Assembly: GCA_022606425.2 (NCBI GenBank)
Contig: JAHDVF020000053.1
Span: forward strand, 62,001-126,000
Reading direction: 5' to 3'
Length of the DNA: 64,000 nucleotides
Source of the DNA: Lepidostoma basale
Taxonomy: Eukaryota > Arthropoda > Insecta > Trichoptera > Lepidostomatidae
The stretch's first letter is position 1, and each line of letters starts with the position of its first letter. The position numbers and the translations under genes were made by a program. The notes beneath the pieces are model-generated. The model was not told the DNA's origin and did no database searches. It saw only the letters and a program-made list of their open reading frames with translations. Shown in pieces: positions 35,225 to 45,680 of this stretch.

Positions 35225-36300
35225 TTAAAATAAATACTTACATATTACACGAAATCGAGCACTGTATGTTATATTCCATGTATCCACAATGTTATATTAA
35301 TTATTTATGCCTTATAACAAGTGGTGATGAACAGGGTTTATGAAACTGCATCTCTCATCATTATTGATTACCTCGGTGCGAACGCTTCAACCGTGAAGAT
35401 TTTCCCCTTTTCAATTGCGTAGGTACTTCTCTTCCCATTACTTTATTAATAATTCTTTAAGTACTCACGCACCTACCCACTTGAGATTCTCATCTTGACC
35501 CGGGGGGTATTGTACTTAAAAATAATGGAGCAGACGGGAAATGCGGAAGGCCGAGTGTTATTGGAATGTTCTGGAAGTTAATTAAGCATAAATTTTATTT
35601 ATACGGTGATCCGAATAAAAAATATTTTTGCAGGGGGTAAAAATGAAATATAATTTAATATAATATTTTTGATCATTTGATTTTCAAAAAGCAACTATGA
35701 AATTTTGATGTGGTCCTTCTTACATAAAATATACATATGTTGGTATAGAAAGATTTTATTAGACAGTTTTAATATTATTGTGACTAGCTTCATTTGTCTT
35801 TGAACGATTATAACAATTATAAACTTGGATATTTATTTTTTTAATTATTCATTACATTGTATAAACATGTGTAATTATTTACTTTTTATCATAACTTCTA
35901 AAACGAAACATATCAGACAGATGTAAAAAAAAAATATTCAAAACGTAAATGTATTTTCTTTTTCTTTTTCTCCGTAAGTATCCATTGTTTTGACTTAGTG
36001 AATTATTTGAATTAAATAAAATATTCGATTTATTATATCAATAGAAATATAATATTCAATTGATTATCAGTGATTTGTGAATTTATTAATACTTTTGACG
36101 TAAACTGAATAGTAAGAACTTATATAAAACACAATTTCAATACAAATGATAAAAATGTATTTTATAATGCAATCTGAGAGCTTTAGCTGGAAAACCAATA
36201 ATTTTGTGAAATATCAAGCGATTTTGATGGGGGCTAATAATTTTTTTATCACCGTGTACAGTAAAGAAGATTGCCAAGCGATGGTGTAGTCAAAAGGTAT
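35225..36300. other. Intergenic sequence
   Basis: AT-rich; no gene or repeat recognised. Confidence 0.4.
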
Positions 36301-36414
36301 CCATTATAAATAAAAGCGATGGGCAGTGTGATGGGTATTTTTGCGTCCTTCGTCTAGTACTGAAGTAGGTACCCTGTTCGTAAAAGTAAAAGTTGTCCTC
36401 ACAAACGGCTCAAG

Positions 36415-39400
36415 ATGTCCAGCGATGCGCCTTGTCCTGCGGCGGCTGCATTATTCGCAGTACCTACCTACGTCTGGGCAGGTACTGCAATATGTTTCAT
36501 CGGCACTTTGATTAATGTGCACAGCGGCGTACCGCACCGCGTTTAGCAATTACATTAAATATTTAGGCTTTGTGAAAAAAACGTGTCAACATTATTATTC
36601 AATTTAAAAAAATATTTACATATTGGATAGATATTCACAGTTCTCCTCTTTCACGTGAATTTGCTTTAATTTATATAGGAGACCCTGATAATATGATGAT
36701 TGACATGGTTATAGCTCTCCCATTATCAAGGAAACGACATTTAGACGCTCAGATATATATCTGGCAAGACACTGCAAGAGAGGATAAGGAATACACGAAT
36801 AAGATAGATATGCGAGGTCGAGGATGTCGTTAGGTGGGGAAGGCAAAGGAGAAGATACTGGTAATGTACACGTGAGGAGAATGAATCCACCCACACTCCC
36901 CTTCATAGTGTTACATGACCAGCCCTATGGTAGACGGCCCCCGGGCAGACCACCAAGAGACGGATCAACAGCTGGGAGTCGACTTCGTAGGAGGCCAATT
37001 CCTCTTAAAAAACAGGCCACTAGGCCTACACTAAGAATAAGGAGACAAGAAGATATCTCAAGCTATAGCTTTATTGCGTCAGGTCATTTGTTACTATGCT
37101 TTCCGCATAACAGAAAAAAAACATATTTCTGGAATAAAAAAGCCAAATCAATGAGATTATGAAGTCTTTTAAATTTCAAAATCAACAATACACTCAGTGA
37201 ATATGCTCTAGGTCAGTGTTTCCCAACGTAGGGTCAATACCCCACATTGACCAATTCAGTAATGGACTCGTCTTAAGTTTTAAGGTGGAAGATAACTAAT
37301 TTCTAATCTTACATATTCATAAATCTCTTTGCAGCAACCGCAAGGATCTTGCTAAACGTAAATAATTAATAATTGTAAATTATTCAAATAATATAGAGAA
37401 TCATTCATTAGAATTATTTCAAACTTGAATTTTATTTCTCAATTAAATGGTTTTTTTTTATTTACTTACTGCGTTTCGTCAACAACTTCCTTGTAATTTC
37501 TTTCTAAAACAACATTCAAGTTTCTTTTTAAAATGAAAAACAATGTATAAATTACATAAGGGCACAATAAATTTAAATAAAGGTTTAGGTAAATATGACA
37601 CAAAAAATTGGAAACACTGCTCTAGATGACACAGAAAATATAATGCTAGATGAATGAAAATTCCTTAATTTACAATAAATAAATAATCCTTGTTAAATAT
37701 TGAATATTTTTTTAAACATTATACTTATTTATGTCATAAGTAAAACCAAAGCATTCTGATGACCATGATAGAAAATGAGATAATTACTATAAATATTTCA
37801 GGATACTATAAACCCTACGTTCCTAATACGGATGGTACCAACCCCCAGCGTGCGCTAGGGCTTTCCATGGGGGTGGTTGCGGGTCCAGAGGTAAACGTCG
37901 TTATACAGTCAAGTGGGGTACCTGTTTCATAAAATAACAATTAAACACTTTTAAAATATGTTTGACGTGACGACCTTCGTGGCAGAGTGGTAAGAGCTCT
38001 GACAACCATACCGAAGGTCCTGGGTTCGATTCCCGGCAATGGCAGTGTGATTGTAACATCTAGTGTAGAATTTGGTCTAGTGTAGAATTCACTGGCAAAA
38101 ATGGCAATAGATTAGCTACCTACGACATATCATGAGAATCACTATAATAGCTAAAAAATAGTGTACAGTAATTGGATTCAAACGACCTTGTTGTATATAT
38201 AAAATAATAAAAATAATATTTTTTCATGAAACAATTTATTTCACTTACAAAAGAAAAACATGTCTAATACATTTGATAATATTTTTAATTTCAACGATGT
38301 GATTCTAAATTCATATTATAAACTGTTAAATTAAAAAAAGCTTTGTTTTATGTATCACAATTGTATTTTATATAACACGACAGCTGTTTCGTCAACCTAT
38401 GTTGACATCATCAGGTGTTACAATAATGCCAACATAGGTTGACGAAACAGCTGTCGCGTAAAATATAATTTTTTAATTTAACAGTTTATAATGTTAAAGT
38501 ATCGTAGTGTTTCGGCCAAAACAATGGACCATTAAATTCATATTAATAATGTGTAATCATATTTTTATAATTGGTATAGCCATAACTGGAGAGGGGGCTT
38601 TAGAAAATATTTTTCTTGTTTTTCTTGTAAAGGATGCGGTGTTCCAGAAGATCGTGAGAACCGATGCTATAAACCATACTATAAAAATGAAGAAGTTCTC
38701 CCTGGAAATTTTATTAAATTTTAACCAACGACACATTTGAATTATATTATTGCGAGTAATTTTTTTTTATTCTCACGAACCTCCAGCTGATAATGACCAC
38801 GGCCGATACTTTACGATGATACCCGATACACACAACACGTTGCACTAGTTTACGATATGTCGGCTATAAAGTTATTATGTGATCATCTCCTCAGTAAAGG
38901 TAGCAAGGTCAGCTGGAATCTGTTGCGGTCACTTTAAGAGATGGGATCTTTGCCATACATACCACAGTATTAATGTCTGTTAGAAATCAATGTATAAATA
39001 TGTGAACAAAAGAACACACATTCGAAAAGTTTTAATTTTTAATTGAATGAAAACCTCTTTAATGTTTCTTTTTTATATACATTGTATACAACACTCAAAT
39101 TTATTTAAAAAATAAAAATAAAATATCAAACATGTTTCGGACTAACCAGCCCTTCATCAGTGATATTATATAAATATTTAAAATTTTATAAAATTGTTTA
39201 CAAATATGGTCATTTTGACAGATGTTTATGATATTAAAAAAAATATATAATATCACTGATGGAAGGGCTGGTTAGTCCGAAACTTTTTTTTAGTTAGTCA
39301 TTCAATTTGTTTTTTAATAAATGTGAGTATTGTATACAAAGCATATAAAAAAAGAAACATCTACAACACAAAGCTATGGCAAACATAGAAGAAAACCACT

Positions 39401-42400
39401 TTATTTTATTTTATATCGTTTACAAATATAATTAACTAACTAACCTTTTATTTATTTTACTTATGATACAATTATCTGCTTATGCATTTCTGCAAAATCT
39501 GCCTTACATTTCGTTTACAAATGTGTGTTTAAATATCGATTGTTTAATGTTAAAACGACTGTAAAATAAATAAATGATCGTGAATCTAAATACTATGTTT
39601 TTTATTAATTTTGAATTATTTTATCTAACTTGTTTCGAAGGTACTATACTCTTATAATTGGGAGAACCAAAGAGGTAACTAATAAATTATGAAGGTATTC
39701 AACCTTCGAAACGTGGCAAAGTAAATAATTTCAAGTAAACGAACAAACTTTGTTTTGAATAATTAATATTTCTTGTTATTAAATCATTTCCGTTAGGATT
39801 TTTGTCCACAAGTTTCTTGTCATTAAAATAAATAAAATTGAAAGTTAAATTATTTTATAAAACAGTAAAGTTAATACGATTAAAGTAAATTATTTATAAT
39901 GTTAAATACAATGGTTTAATAAAAATACATCATTGTCAAAAGTTTCAGGTTTGTAGCAAAGTCTGGTATCTTTGCTGTCTCATGGATTGCCTCTTGGGCC
40001 TTTAATGTTAATAGAAAATGCATTTAAAAAAATAATTTCACGACTTTTATCAATTTGCATTTATATCGTAATCTTTTATTACCGATTTTACGTAACTCAA
40101 GCCATTTATTAAGGTTTGCCTTCACTTTCTATTACCTCTGCATTTGCCTTCACTTTGTATTGTGGATTAATATTTGGAAAAAATATAATTGCAATAAGTA
40201 TTATAACGCTTTATTTAACTTAATACATACATGTTTCGGTTATAACATTACCTTTATCAGTGTTTAAACTACATTGTGTACTTTGATAAAGGTAATGTTA
40301 TAACCGAAACACGTCTGTGTTAAGTGAAATAAAGTGTTGTAATAATAATGTTATTAATTATATTTATTCAAACTTAAATGAAGAATTCAAAAGATGAAAA
40401 TAGATTGTTTCGAAAAAGTTTTTTGAGTAACGAATAACATTGTGTGGTACAAACGCGAACAAACGTAATTTTGCTTAATATAATTATTCTCAATAACCAT
40501 TAATGATTGATTTCCGAAAATATTGTAAATTTTAATACAACGTGTATCCATAGAAATTATTTTTTGGTAAAACAATGATACAATTTTTTGAGTTCACTCT
40601 GATACAAATTTGGTGACTTTGAATATGAAAAACATAAAAATATAATTATTATAAAAAATAGATTTTTTTATAAAATTCATAAAATATATACATATACGAG
40701 TATGTATGTATATAACATGTATTGACAATTGAATGCCTTCTTTATAATCTTTGTAGCTGACTGTATACAAATTAAATGAATATTCAGAATATGTACGAGT
40801 GTACGGGTAAATATAATATAATACGAGTATAATGCATGTACGCATACATTCACTATATATATTGTATATAGATCGTCTCGATACTTAATAAATTAAGAAT
40901 ATCAAGGTTTCGGGCATACCTATCTTGTCGCTTTATTATTGGCATAGTAATAGAGTGCTTTTGATTATCTTACTTTATTTGTATAAACGAATCCACCGAT
41001 TGGTTAATTTTAAAGACATATTTTCGGCAATCTCGCTGTAATTGGTACGGATTAAGCAAAGATAACGAAAGAAGGACAAATACCTGTCGTCACCGTACAA
41101 TCTGTAATCTGAATTTCAAAAGAATACGTGTTTTGGTATGTGAAAATGGATTCAAGGGGTCGTTTATAATGAGTTTAATAAACCTTAAAGGTTAATTTGA
41201 CAACTGTTTTAAAAATTTAATTGCATAAAAAATAATTAAATTAATTGAGAAAATACAAATAATAATCTCATGAATGCAGTTATTATGAATAAAAACGCCT
41301 GTTTTCTAGATGTTTTATTATATTTTACGTGACCGACATGTTTCGCCCGTCTGAGGTATTATCAAATTATATTCAACTATTTACAATCATTAAACGAAAA
41401 TATTTTGTCTTCTTCTACTTCTTCTTCTGCTCTATTTAGAATTGTGTCTTGATATTTCTTGTTCCTAAGACGTATATGTCCAGCTGTCCCGCCATCTTTA
41501 TGGTGGTCTTCCTGGAGATGGATTTCCTGTTGGTTCTTTATTCGCCGCTTTACCCATCACTTTTTCAGGACATGCTCTCTCAACGAGGTTTCTCTTCTTG
41601 CTTATTTCAGAATTTCTCATTCTGTCTCGAAGTGTCCTTCCCGCAATGGATTAGTAGGTCTTCATTTCTGTGGTTCTTAGAAGACTTTTTGTTCTGATGG
41701 TGTCAGCTCTCGTCTCAATTCCGTATGTCATTATAGACCGAACGAAGGTTTTGTAGATTCAAATTTTGCCTTACTTCAGTATTTTTCCCAATCTTAACAT
41801 TTTGTAATTATATATCATTTTTTTGTAATGTGTCCTCAAAATGTATTAACGAGGTATTATCACGTCAAAGGTTCCAAATAGTTCTAAACTAGTTCTAAAC
41901 TGGGTCTATCACGCTGGACTTATCTTCCAAATTTAAAATTCATAGAAAATGAAAATATATTTGAATTCAATTTTTTATTAAAGAACCAACCGGTTTCGTT
42001 CACCAAATATTTATTAGAAAACATTTTTTCATTGATCAACCTAAAACATTCAAAAATTGGTGTATTAGGTGAATAAATAATTATTTTCTTCTTCTTCTTT
42101 CGATGTCATGTCTGGTCCTCCCGACGTTGAATATCATCATGATGGCAGCTCAAAACGTTTATGATTTTGTGGTTATTATGTTATTTTACAGATTGCGATG
42201 AGTAAGATGACGATTGCAAATACAACCAGATGGACTGCAATTGGGTAATCGTTGATAAAATTTCCGCAAAAGATAAGGAGAAACACAACTTTAATTAGTG
42301 TCAAGAAAAAACATGTTTTAAGTCAATGCTTTGATGCTGTTATTATTCAAATATATTTACTTAATAAACAAATAGTATATCACCTTTTATTTCAAAATAT

Positions 42401-44394
42401 AATAAATAATACACAACAAATGAAATTATTTTCATTCCTTTAATCTAGCTAGATTTAATATAACTGATATAGTATAGTTTTTAAATTTATATGCAACTAC
42501 GTCCACGACTTTTTTTTTCATAAATTTAGAACGAGGTAAGTAGGTTTAAACCTATGTACATATTATAATGTAATGTATATCGAGTGTCATAACTAATTGA
42601 GTTTTTCAATTCATACTACCTATTTTTCATATTAGCATTAACGTAATAGAGTTCTATTGCCAACCCTTATATATGGAAGTAAAGCTATGAGCTGGCAAAA
42701 AAGGATGAAAGCATAATAGGATAAATGCCGTTGAAATTAGATCACTGAGAGGAATGTGCGGGAAAACGATATATGATAGTATATCGAACGACGGAATATG
42801 TAAGGCAGATGATTGCATCATAAGTAAAATAAAGAAAGGATCTCTGAGATGGTTTGGACATATGGAACGAATGGACGAGAGAATACTGGTCGTGGAAGAC
42901 AAAGGTAAGCATGGCATGACCAAATCAATCAAATACTGAAAGGCGGTCACATTCGAAGTCGGAAGAATCGACGAGCTTACATGTTACGATGTATAAATGT
43001 GGAGGAAGCTAGAGAGGTATGAGAATAAAAACAAATTGTAGTTTTGACATTCTTAATAAGTTCCTTAATTTAATTGAGAACTGAATATTTCAAAAGTCCC
43101 AAGTATCAAATTTTTTTTTCCTTTTTTCATCATTCATAAATCGTTTTCCCGCACATTCTTCTCAGTGATCTCAACTCTACGGAATTTATACTCTTTTCAT
43201 CCATCTTTTGCTAGTTTCAAGCTTCACTGTCATACATAAGGATTGGCACTAGAACATTATTTTATAAATTAAAAAAAACGTATCATTATCATTATTATTA
43301 TGATATATTAAACTCCAGGCTTCGTTACATATATGTTATATGTTGATAGTAACAGGTGTACCGATAAATGCCATACGTACATATGACCTTTTTACCAGAT
43401 AAAAATATGGAACTTCTGTGTCATAAACAGTCAATTACTCTATGTCACTCTGCTATAGGTAGCGACAAAGAGTAATTGACTGATAACGGTGGGTGCTTAA
43501 TTTGGGTTGGATAAAACTTTGTTTTTTGAAGTAAATATCAATAATTACTATATTTAAAGCATTATTTACAATATATCTTAAAATTGTAATATTTTTTTGA
43601 TGAATTTTTTTATGACATCAAACACTATTTTTTTTTAATTTTCTGGTATGTTTTGACAGGGAAACGATATAATTCTTAGTTTTTATCGTTCTCCCAATGA
43701 TGAAGGTATAAAACCTTCGTAATATGCCGAGAAAAATAAGCTCTATATAAATATTGAACTGTTTAAAAAATATTTTGTTTATTTTATATTAAAAAAAGAA
43801 ATATGATATAATATATTCAAATGTCCCAGTAAGGCGAAACATGTCACTCGCGTAAATTATAATAGAACATATAGAAAACGGACTTTAAAATATTTTTCTA
43901 AATTTTATATGGAATATTAACAATACACAAAACACAAATAAATATATAAAAATAAACAGTATATATTTTCAAATAATTTTTAGGTTCAGTAAATACTCAT
44001 TCACACTATAAATATTGAAAATCAAGAAAACATAGCTTAAGCGATTTTTTTTAATTGGACATTTTAATTCGATATTAATTTCATGTAAAAAGTATTTTTT
44101 TGTAATTGTTTTTCACATTCGCACAGAAGGTGTTGTGGATGATGAATGAAGTAGGGTGACCTTGCTCCAAACATCCCCGGCGCCGCCTATACCCCTGAAT
44201 TGGCTAAAGATCACTTGCTCCCAACTGGAACTCGGGCATACGGAACAGCGATAATAATCCCACATCTGCAAGTGGATCAAGGACACCCCAAGTGTGCCCA
44301 AATTAATAGCATGTTATTATTTAAGGCGTACATATCTATCGTGTTGTCTCTTCTGCTAATTACTTATCTTTTTTCATTTCTTTCACAATTTTAA
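36415..44394 (+). CDS. Candidate unrecognised multi-exon gene
   Basis: A TATAAATA lies at 36305. Exon 36415-36481 (ATG, ends TGGGCA-G before GTACTG) and exon 37802-37890 (after TTTCAG, before GTAAAC) join in matching phase and read MSSDAPCPAAAALFAVPTYV, then WAGYYKPYVPNTDGTNPQRA and LGLSMGVVAGPE. A possible last exon 44155-44394 continues with GDLAPNIPGAAYTPELAKD and ends in a hydrophobic stretch, but its acceptor is weak: an earlier, better CAG at 44126 would put it out of frame. Alternative third exons include 38633 onward. The first two exons are much richer in G+C than the DNA around them. I do not recognise the protein; a hydrophobic N-terminus suggests secretion or a membrane segment. 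Confidence 0.3.
36760..37060 (+). mobile_element. LINE 3' end, family B
   Basis: Nearly the same as 20081-20400 (GGCAAGACACTGCAAGAGAG, GACGGCCCCCGGGCAGACCA, AGGCCACTAGGCCTACACTA) with extra frameshifts. It sits inside the first intron of the candidate gene, sense orientation. Confidence 0.75.
37065..37795. other. AT-rich sequence
   Basis: No gene or repeat recognised between the LINE end and the exon-like block at 37802. Confidence 0.4.
37972..38210 (+). mobile_element. tRNA-derived SINE, tail type A
   Basis: Head GACCTTCGTGGCAGAGTGG, box B GGGTTCGATTCCCGG, GGCAATGGCAGTGTGATTG, body with GTGTAGAATTCACTGGC, and the tail ACAGTAATTGGATTCAAACG. One of the most intact copies; a short internal duplication (TCTAGTGTAGAATT) is present. 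Confidence 0.8.
38379..38417 (-). ncRNA. Hammerhead ribozyme candidate, well preserved
   Basis: Minus strand: CTGATGA, extra T, perfect 6-bp stem II GTCAAC/GTTGAC with loop ATAG, GAAA, stem III CAGCTG, cleavage triplet GTC. All conserved positions are intact. A stem I is offered by the bases outside (CACC against GTG/CG side) but is short. Confidence 0.6.
38420..38456 (+). ncRNA. Broken hammerhead partner
   Basis: Same stem II and GAAACAGCTGTC, but the first box is CAATAAT instead of CTGATGA, so the core is destroyed. Confidence 0.4.
39129..39163 (-). ncRNA. Hammerhead ribozyme candidate (ACATGT type)
   Basis: Minus strand: CTGATGA, extra A, stem II GGGCT/AGTCC with a GGTT loop, GAAACATGTTT. 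Core intact; triplet GTT. The plus-strand partner at 39254-39285 has CTGATGG and has lost ACATGT. Confidence 0.55.
39254..39285 (+). ncRNA. Damaged hammerhead partner
   Basis: CTGATGG, stem II GGGCT/AGTCC, then GAAAC followed by a T-run in place of the stem III palindrome and cleavage site. Not expected to cleave. Confidence 0.35.
39612..39718. repeat. Decayed family A fold-back
   Basis: CTTGTTTCGAAGGTACTATA and, in reverse, GGTATTCAACCTTCGAAACG flank a GGGAGAACC block. The plus-strand half (39687-39718) keeps stem GAAGG/CCTTC and GAAAC but has ATTATGA for the first box. Confidence 0.45.
40180..40366. repeat. Fold-back with two variant hammerhead motifs
   Basis: Arms about 80 bp each, 17 bp apart, pairing CATGTTTCGGTTATAACATT against AATGTTATAACCGAAACACG. 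Minus copy 40227-40263 reads CTGATAA, GGT/ACC, GAAACATGTA; plus copy 40281-40316 reads TTGATAA and GAAACACGTC. G8 is A in both, which in a classical hammerhead removes the general acid. Confidence 0.55.
40370..41320. other. AT-rich sequence
   Basis: Only short A/T-driven open frames; no feature recognised. Confidence 0.4.
41334..41366 (-). ncRNA. Variant hammerhead-like motif, TTGATAA family
   Basis: Minus strand: TTGATAA, extra T, short stem, GGGCGAAACATGTC. Same family as 51718-51750 and 55896-55927. Deviations at C3 and G8 make activity unlikely unless the family has compensating features. Confidence 0.35.
41403..41780 (-). mobile_element. LINE 3' end, family B, degraded
   Basis: TTCTTCTACTTCTTCTTC tail at the left. 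The minus strand reads IMTYGIETRADTIRTKSLL, then TLRDRMRNSEISKK, closely parallel to YKTCVRPIMTYAVETRADTV in the copy at 26032-27362, with frameshifts. Confidence 0.7.
41860..42640. other. Sequence with one exon-like, Cys-rich block
   Basis: AT-rich except 42192-42300, which follows TTATTTTACAG and reads DCDE-stop-DDCKYNQMDC then NWVIVDKISAKDKEK. One stop interrupts it. Possibly a pseudo-exon; not recognised. Confidence 0.25.
42650..43025 (+). mobile_element. LINE 3' fragment
   Basis: NVEE-type LINE: LLPTLIYGSKAMSWQ-like start, IRSLRGMCGKTIYD-like block, GSLRWFGHMERMDERI, then frameshifted RRAYMLRCINVEEAREV. Stops and frameshifts throughout. Confidence 0.65.
43120..43262 (-). mobile_element. 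LINE fragment, inverted relative to previous
   Basis: Minus strand corresponds to the TLMYDSEA...LRSLRRMCGKTIY part of the same LINE family, so 42650-43262 forms an inverted pair of the same element with about 95 bp between. Confidence 0.6.
43428..43482. repeat. Short palindrome
   Basis: CAGTCAATTACTCT and AGAGTAATTGACTG flank a 27-bp centre that also pairs partly (GTCACTC against GCGACA). MITE-like; no coding content. Confidence 0.55.
43693..43728 (+). ncRNA. Decayed hammerhead-like motif, family A
   Basis: CTCCCAATGATGAAGG, loop, AACCTTCGTAATATGCC. Stem II is intact but GAAACATGTC has become GTAATATGCC. Confidence 0.3.
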
Positions 44395-44562
44395 ACGCAT
44401 CTTCATTATGTTAATACAATTTTGTACATAAATTTGATCTACGTATGAAGGTAATGCTTAACGTCTTATACGAAGGATTCAAATTAGATCCTCGGCGCTT
44501 AGTACTTTTTGACAGGTCACGTATTATATGAGATAATCTGGGTGTCAGTATTATAAAAAGCC

Positions 44563-44800
44563 GACCTTCGTGGGAGAGTGGTAAGAGCTCTGACTGCCAC
44601 TCGGAAGGGCCCGGGTTCGATTCCCGGCGATGGCAGTGTGATTGTCACACTGTCTTTGGTCTGGTATAGAATTCACGTGTCAATAAAATGGCGATAGATA
44701 AGTTACCTATCATATGTCATGTGAATTGATAAAATAGCTAAAAAAAATTATAAATTAATAGGATTCAAACAACCTGTTGTATAAAAAAATTATAATCAAA
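44563..44800 (+). mobile_element. tRNA-derived SINE, tail type A
   Basis: Head GACCTTCGTGGGAGAGTGG, box B GGGTTCGATTCCCGG, GGCGATGGCAGTGTGATTG, body and degraded tail AATAGGATTCAAACAACC. Best-preserved head in the window. Confidence 0.8.
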
Positions 44801-44875
44801 AGTAACTCTAATAACCTGTAAGGTTTCAGAAAAAAAAATCATTAAAAAAATATTTGCACCCACGCAAAAGCAACC

Positions 44876-45235
44876 ATGTCTTCTTCTTCTTCTTCGTCAT
44901 CTTATTCTTAATCTAATAATATAATAAAAAGCCTGTTCTTGAATGAAGGTCATCCTATTAGGAAATGGAACTCTAACTCTCATTGTGTCTTTTTTGGTGT
45001 CTTCCTGCTGGCACCCGATATCCCACGTGCATATTGTGGGTAACTACGTGAGGAATCATCCATCCTATCTACGTGGTCTTACCAATACAACCGTCTTTTC
45101 CAGCCCCATATTACGATGTCTTCCATTTGACAGATCGCTAACATGTAATGACAATATTTTGTGCGGCGCATTATGTCGAATTGTTTTTTATCGGAACATA
45201 TTTTATCTCGATTCTTAAGATTTTATTTTTCTTCC
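44876..45235 (-). mobile_element. Probable LINE 3' fragment
   Basis: TTCTTCTTCTTCTTCG at the left looks like the GAA-type tail of a minus-strand element. The body (44940-45180) is less AT-rich and shows broken frames on the minus strand. Weak evidence. Confidence 0.35.
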
Positions 45236-45239
45236 TCTT

Positions 45240-45680
45240 TTAATATATTATTTGTTTATCTAACATGTGTCCAAATGAATCGCTAAAACTGCTACTATCT
45301 GTAATATGTCGTCTGTGTCTCATAAGTTAACAATTAGAAACGAAGAGTTAACAATTATAGGAAGATGGCAAATATTTATGCCACTACCAATGTAGGCCAT
45401 ATTTCTTTGTTAAATTCCATCTAAAATTGTCTTTACATGTTTATATCATTATTTATGTAGATTGTGCTTAATAAATATTTCTATTTTTCCCGGCTTCGTT
45501 GACTGATCTTAATTTAATGGAATTTAGTTTTCCTTAAGAATCCCAAATAAAATGTTTTGTCGTATGAAGTGTTAAATATATAATGAACTTCTTCTATATT
45601 CGCCATACTTGTGTTGTTATGATGCTTTATTTCTCTTCTTCTTTTTTATATACTTTGTACATAAAATATTATACTTATAT
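45240..45680. other. AT-rich sequence
   Basis: No feature recognised before the mariner. Confidence 0.4.

Larger units (their letters stand above)
38316..38491. repeat. Compact fold-back with two opposed hammerhead motifs
   Basis: AAACTGTTAAATTAAAAAA and its reverse complement form the outer arms; CAACCTATGTTGAC... and its complement form the inner ones. Two CAGCTG-type motifs lie head to head only a few bases apart (38379-38417 minus, 38420-38456 plus). Confidence 0.7.
39062..39360. repeat. Fold-back element with hammerhead motifs
   Basis: Outer arms ATGTTTCTTTTTTATATAC and GCATATAAAAAAAGAAACAT pair, inner arms share the GACTAACCAGCCCTTC block in both orientations. Spacer about 75 bp. Confidence 0.65.

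Noticed and set aside
36415..36546. 43-codon single-exon peptide (through to the TAG at 36544)
   Set aside because: Possible, but the AG|GTACTG donor and phase-matched exon at 37802 make the spliced reading the better hypothesis.
44155..44394. GPI-anchored or Ly6-type protein from the hydrophobic C-terminus
   Set aside because: The hydrophobic end lies in AT-rich DNA and could be fortuitous; the Cys pattern of Ly6 domains is absent.
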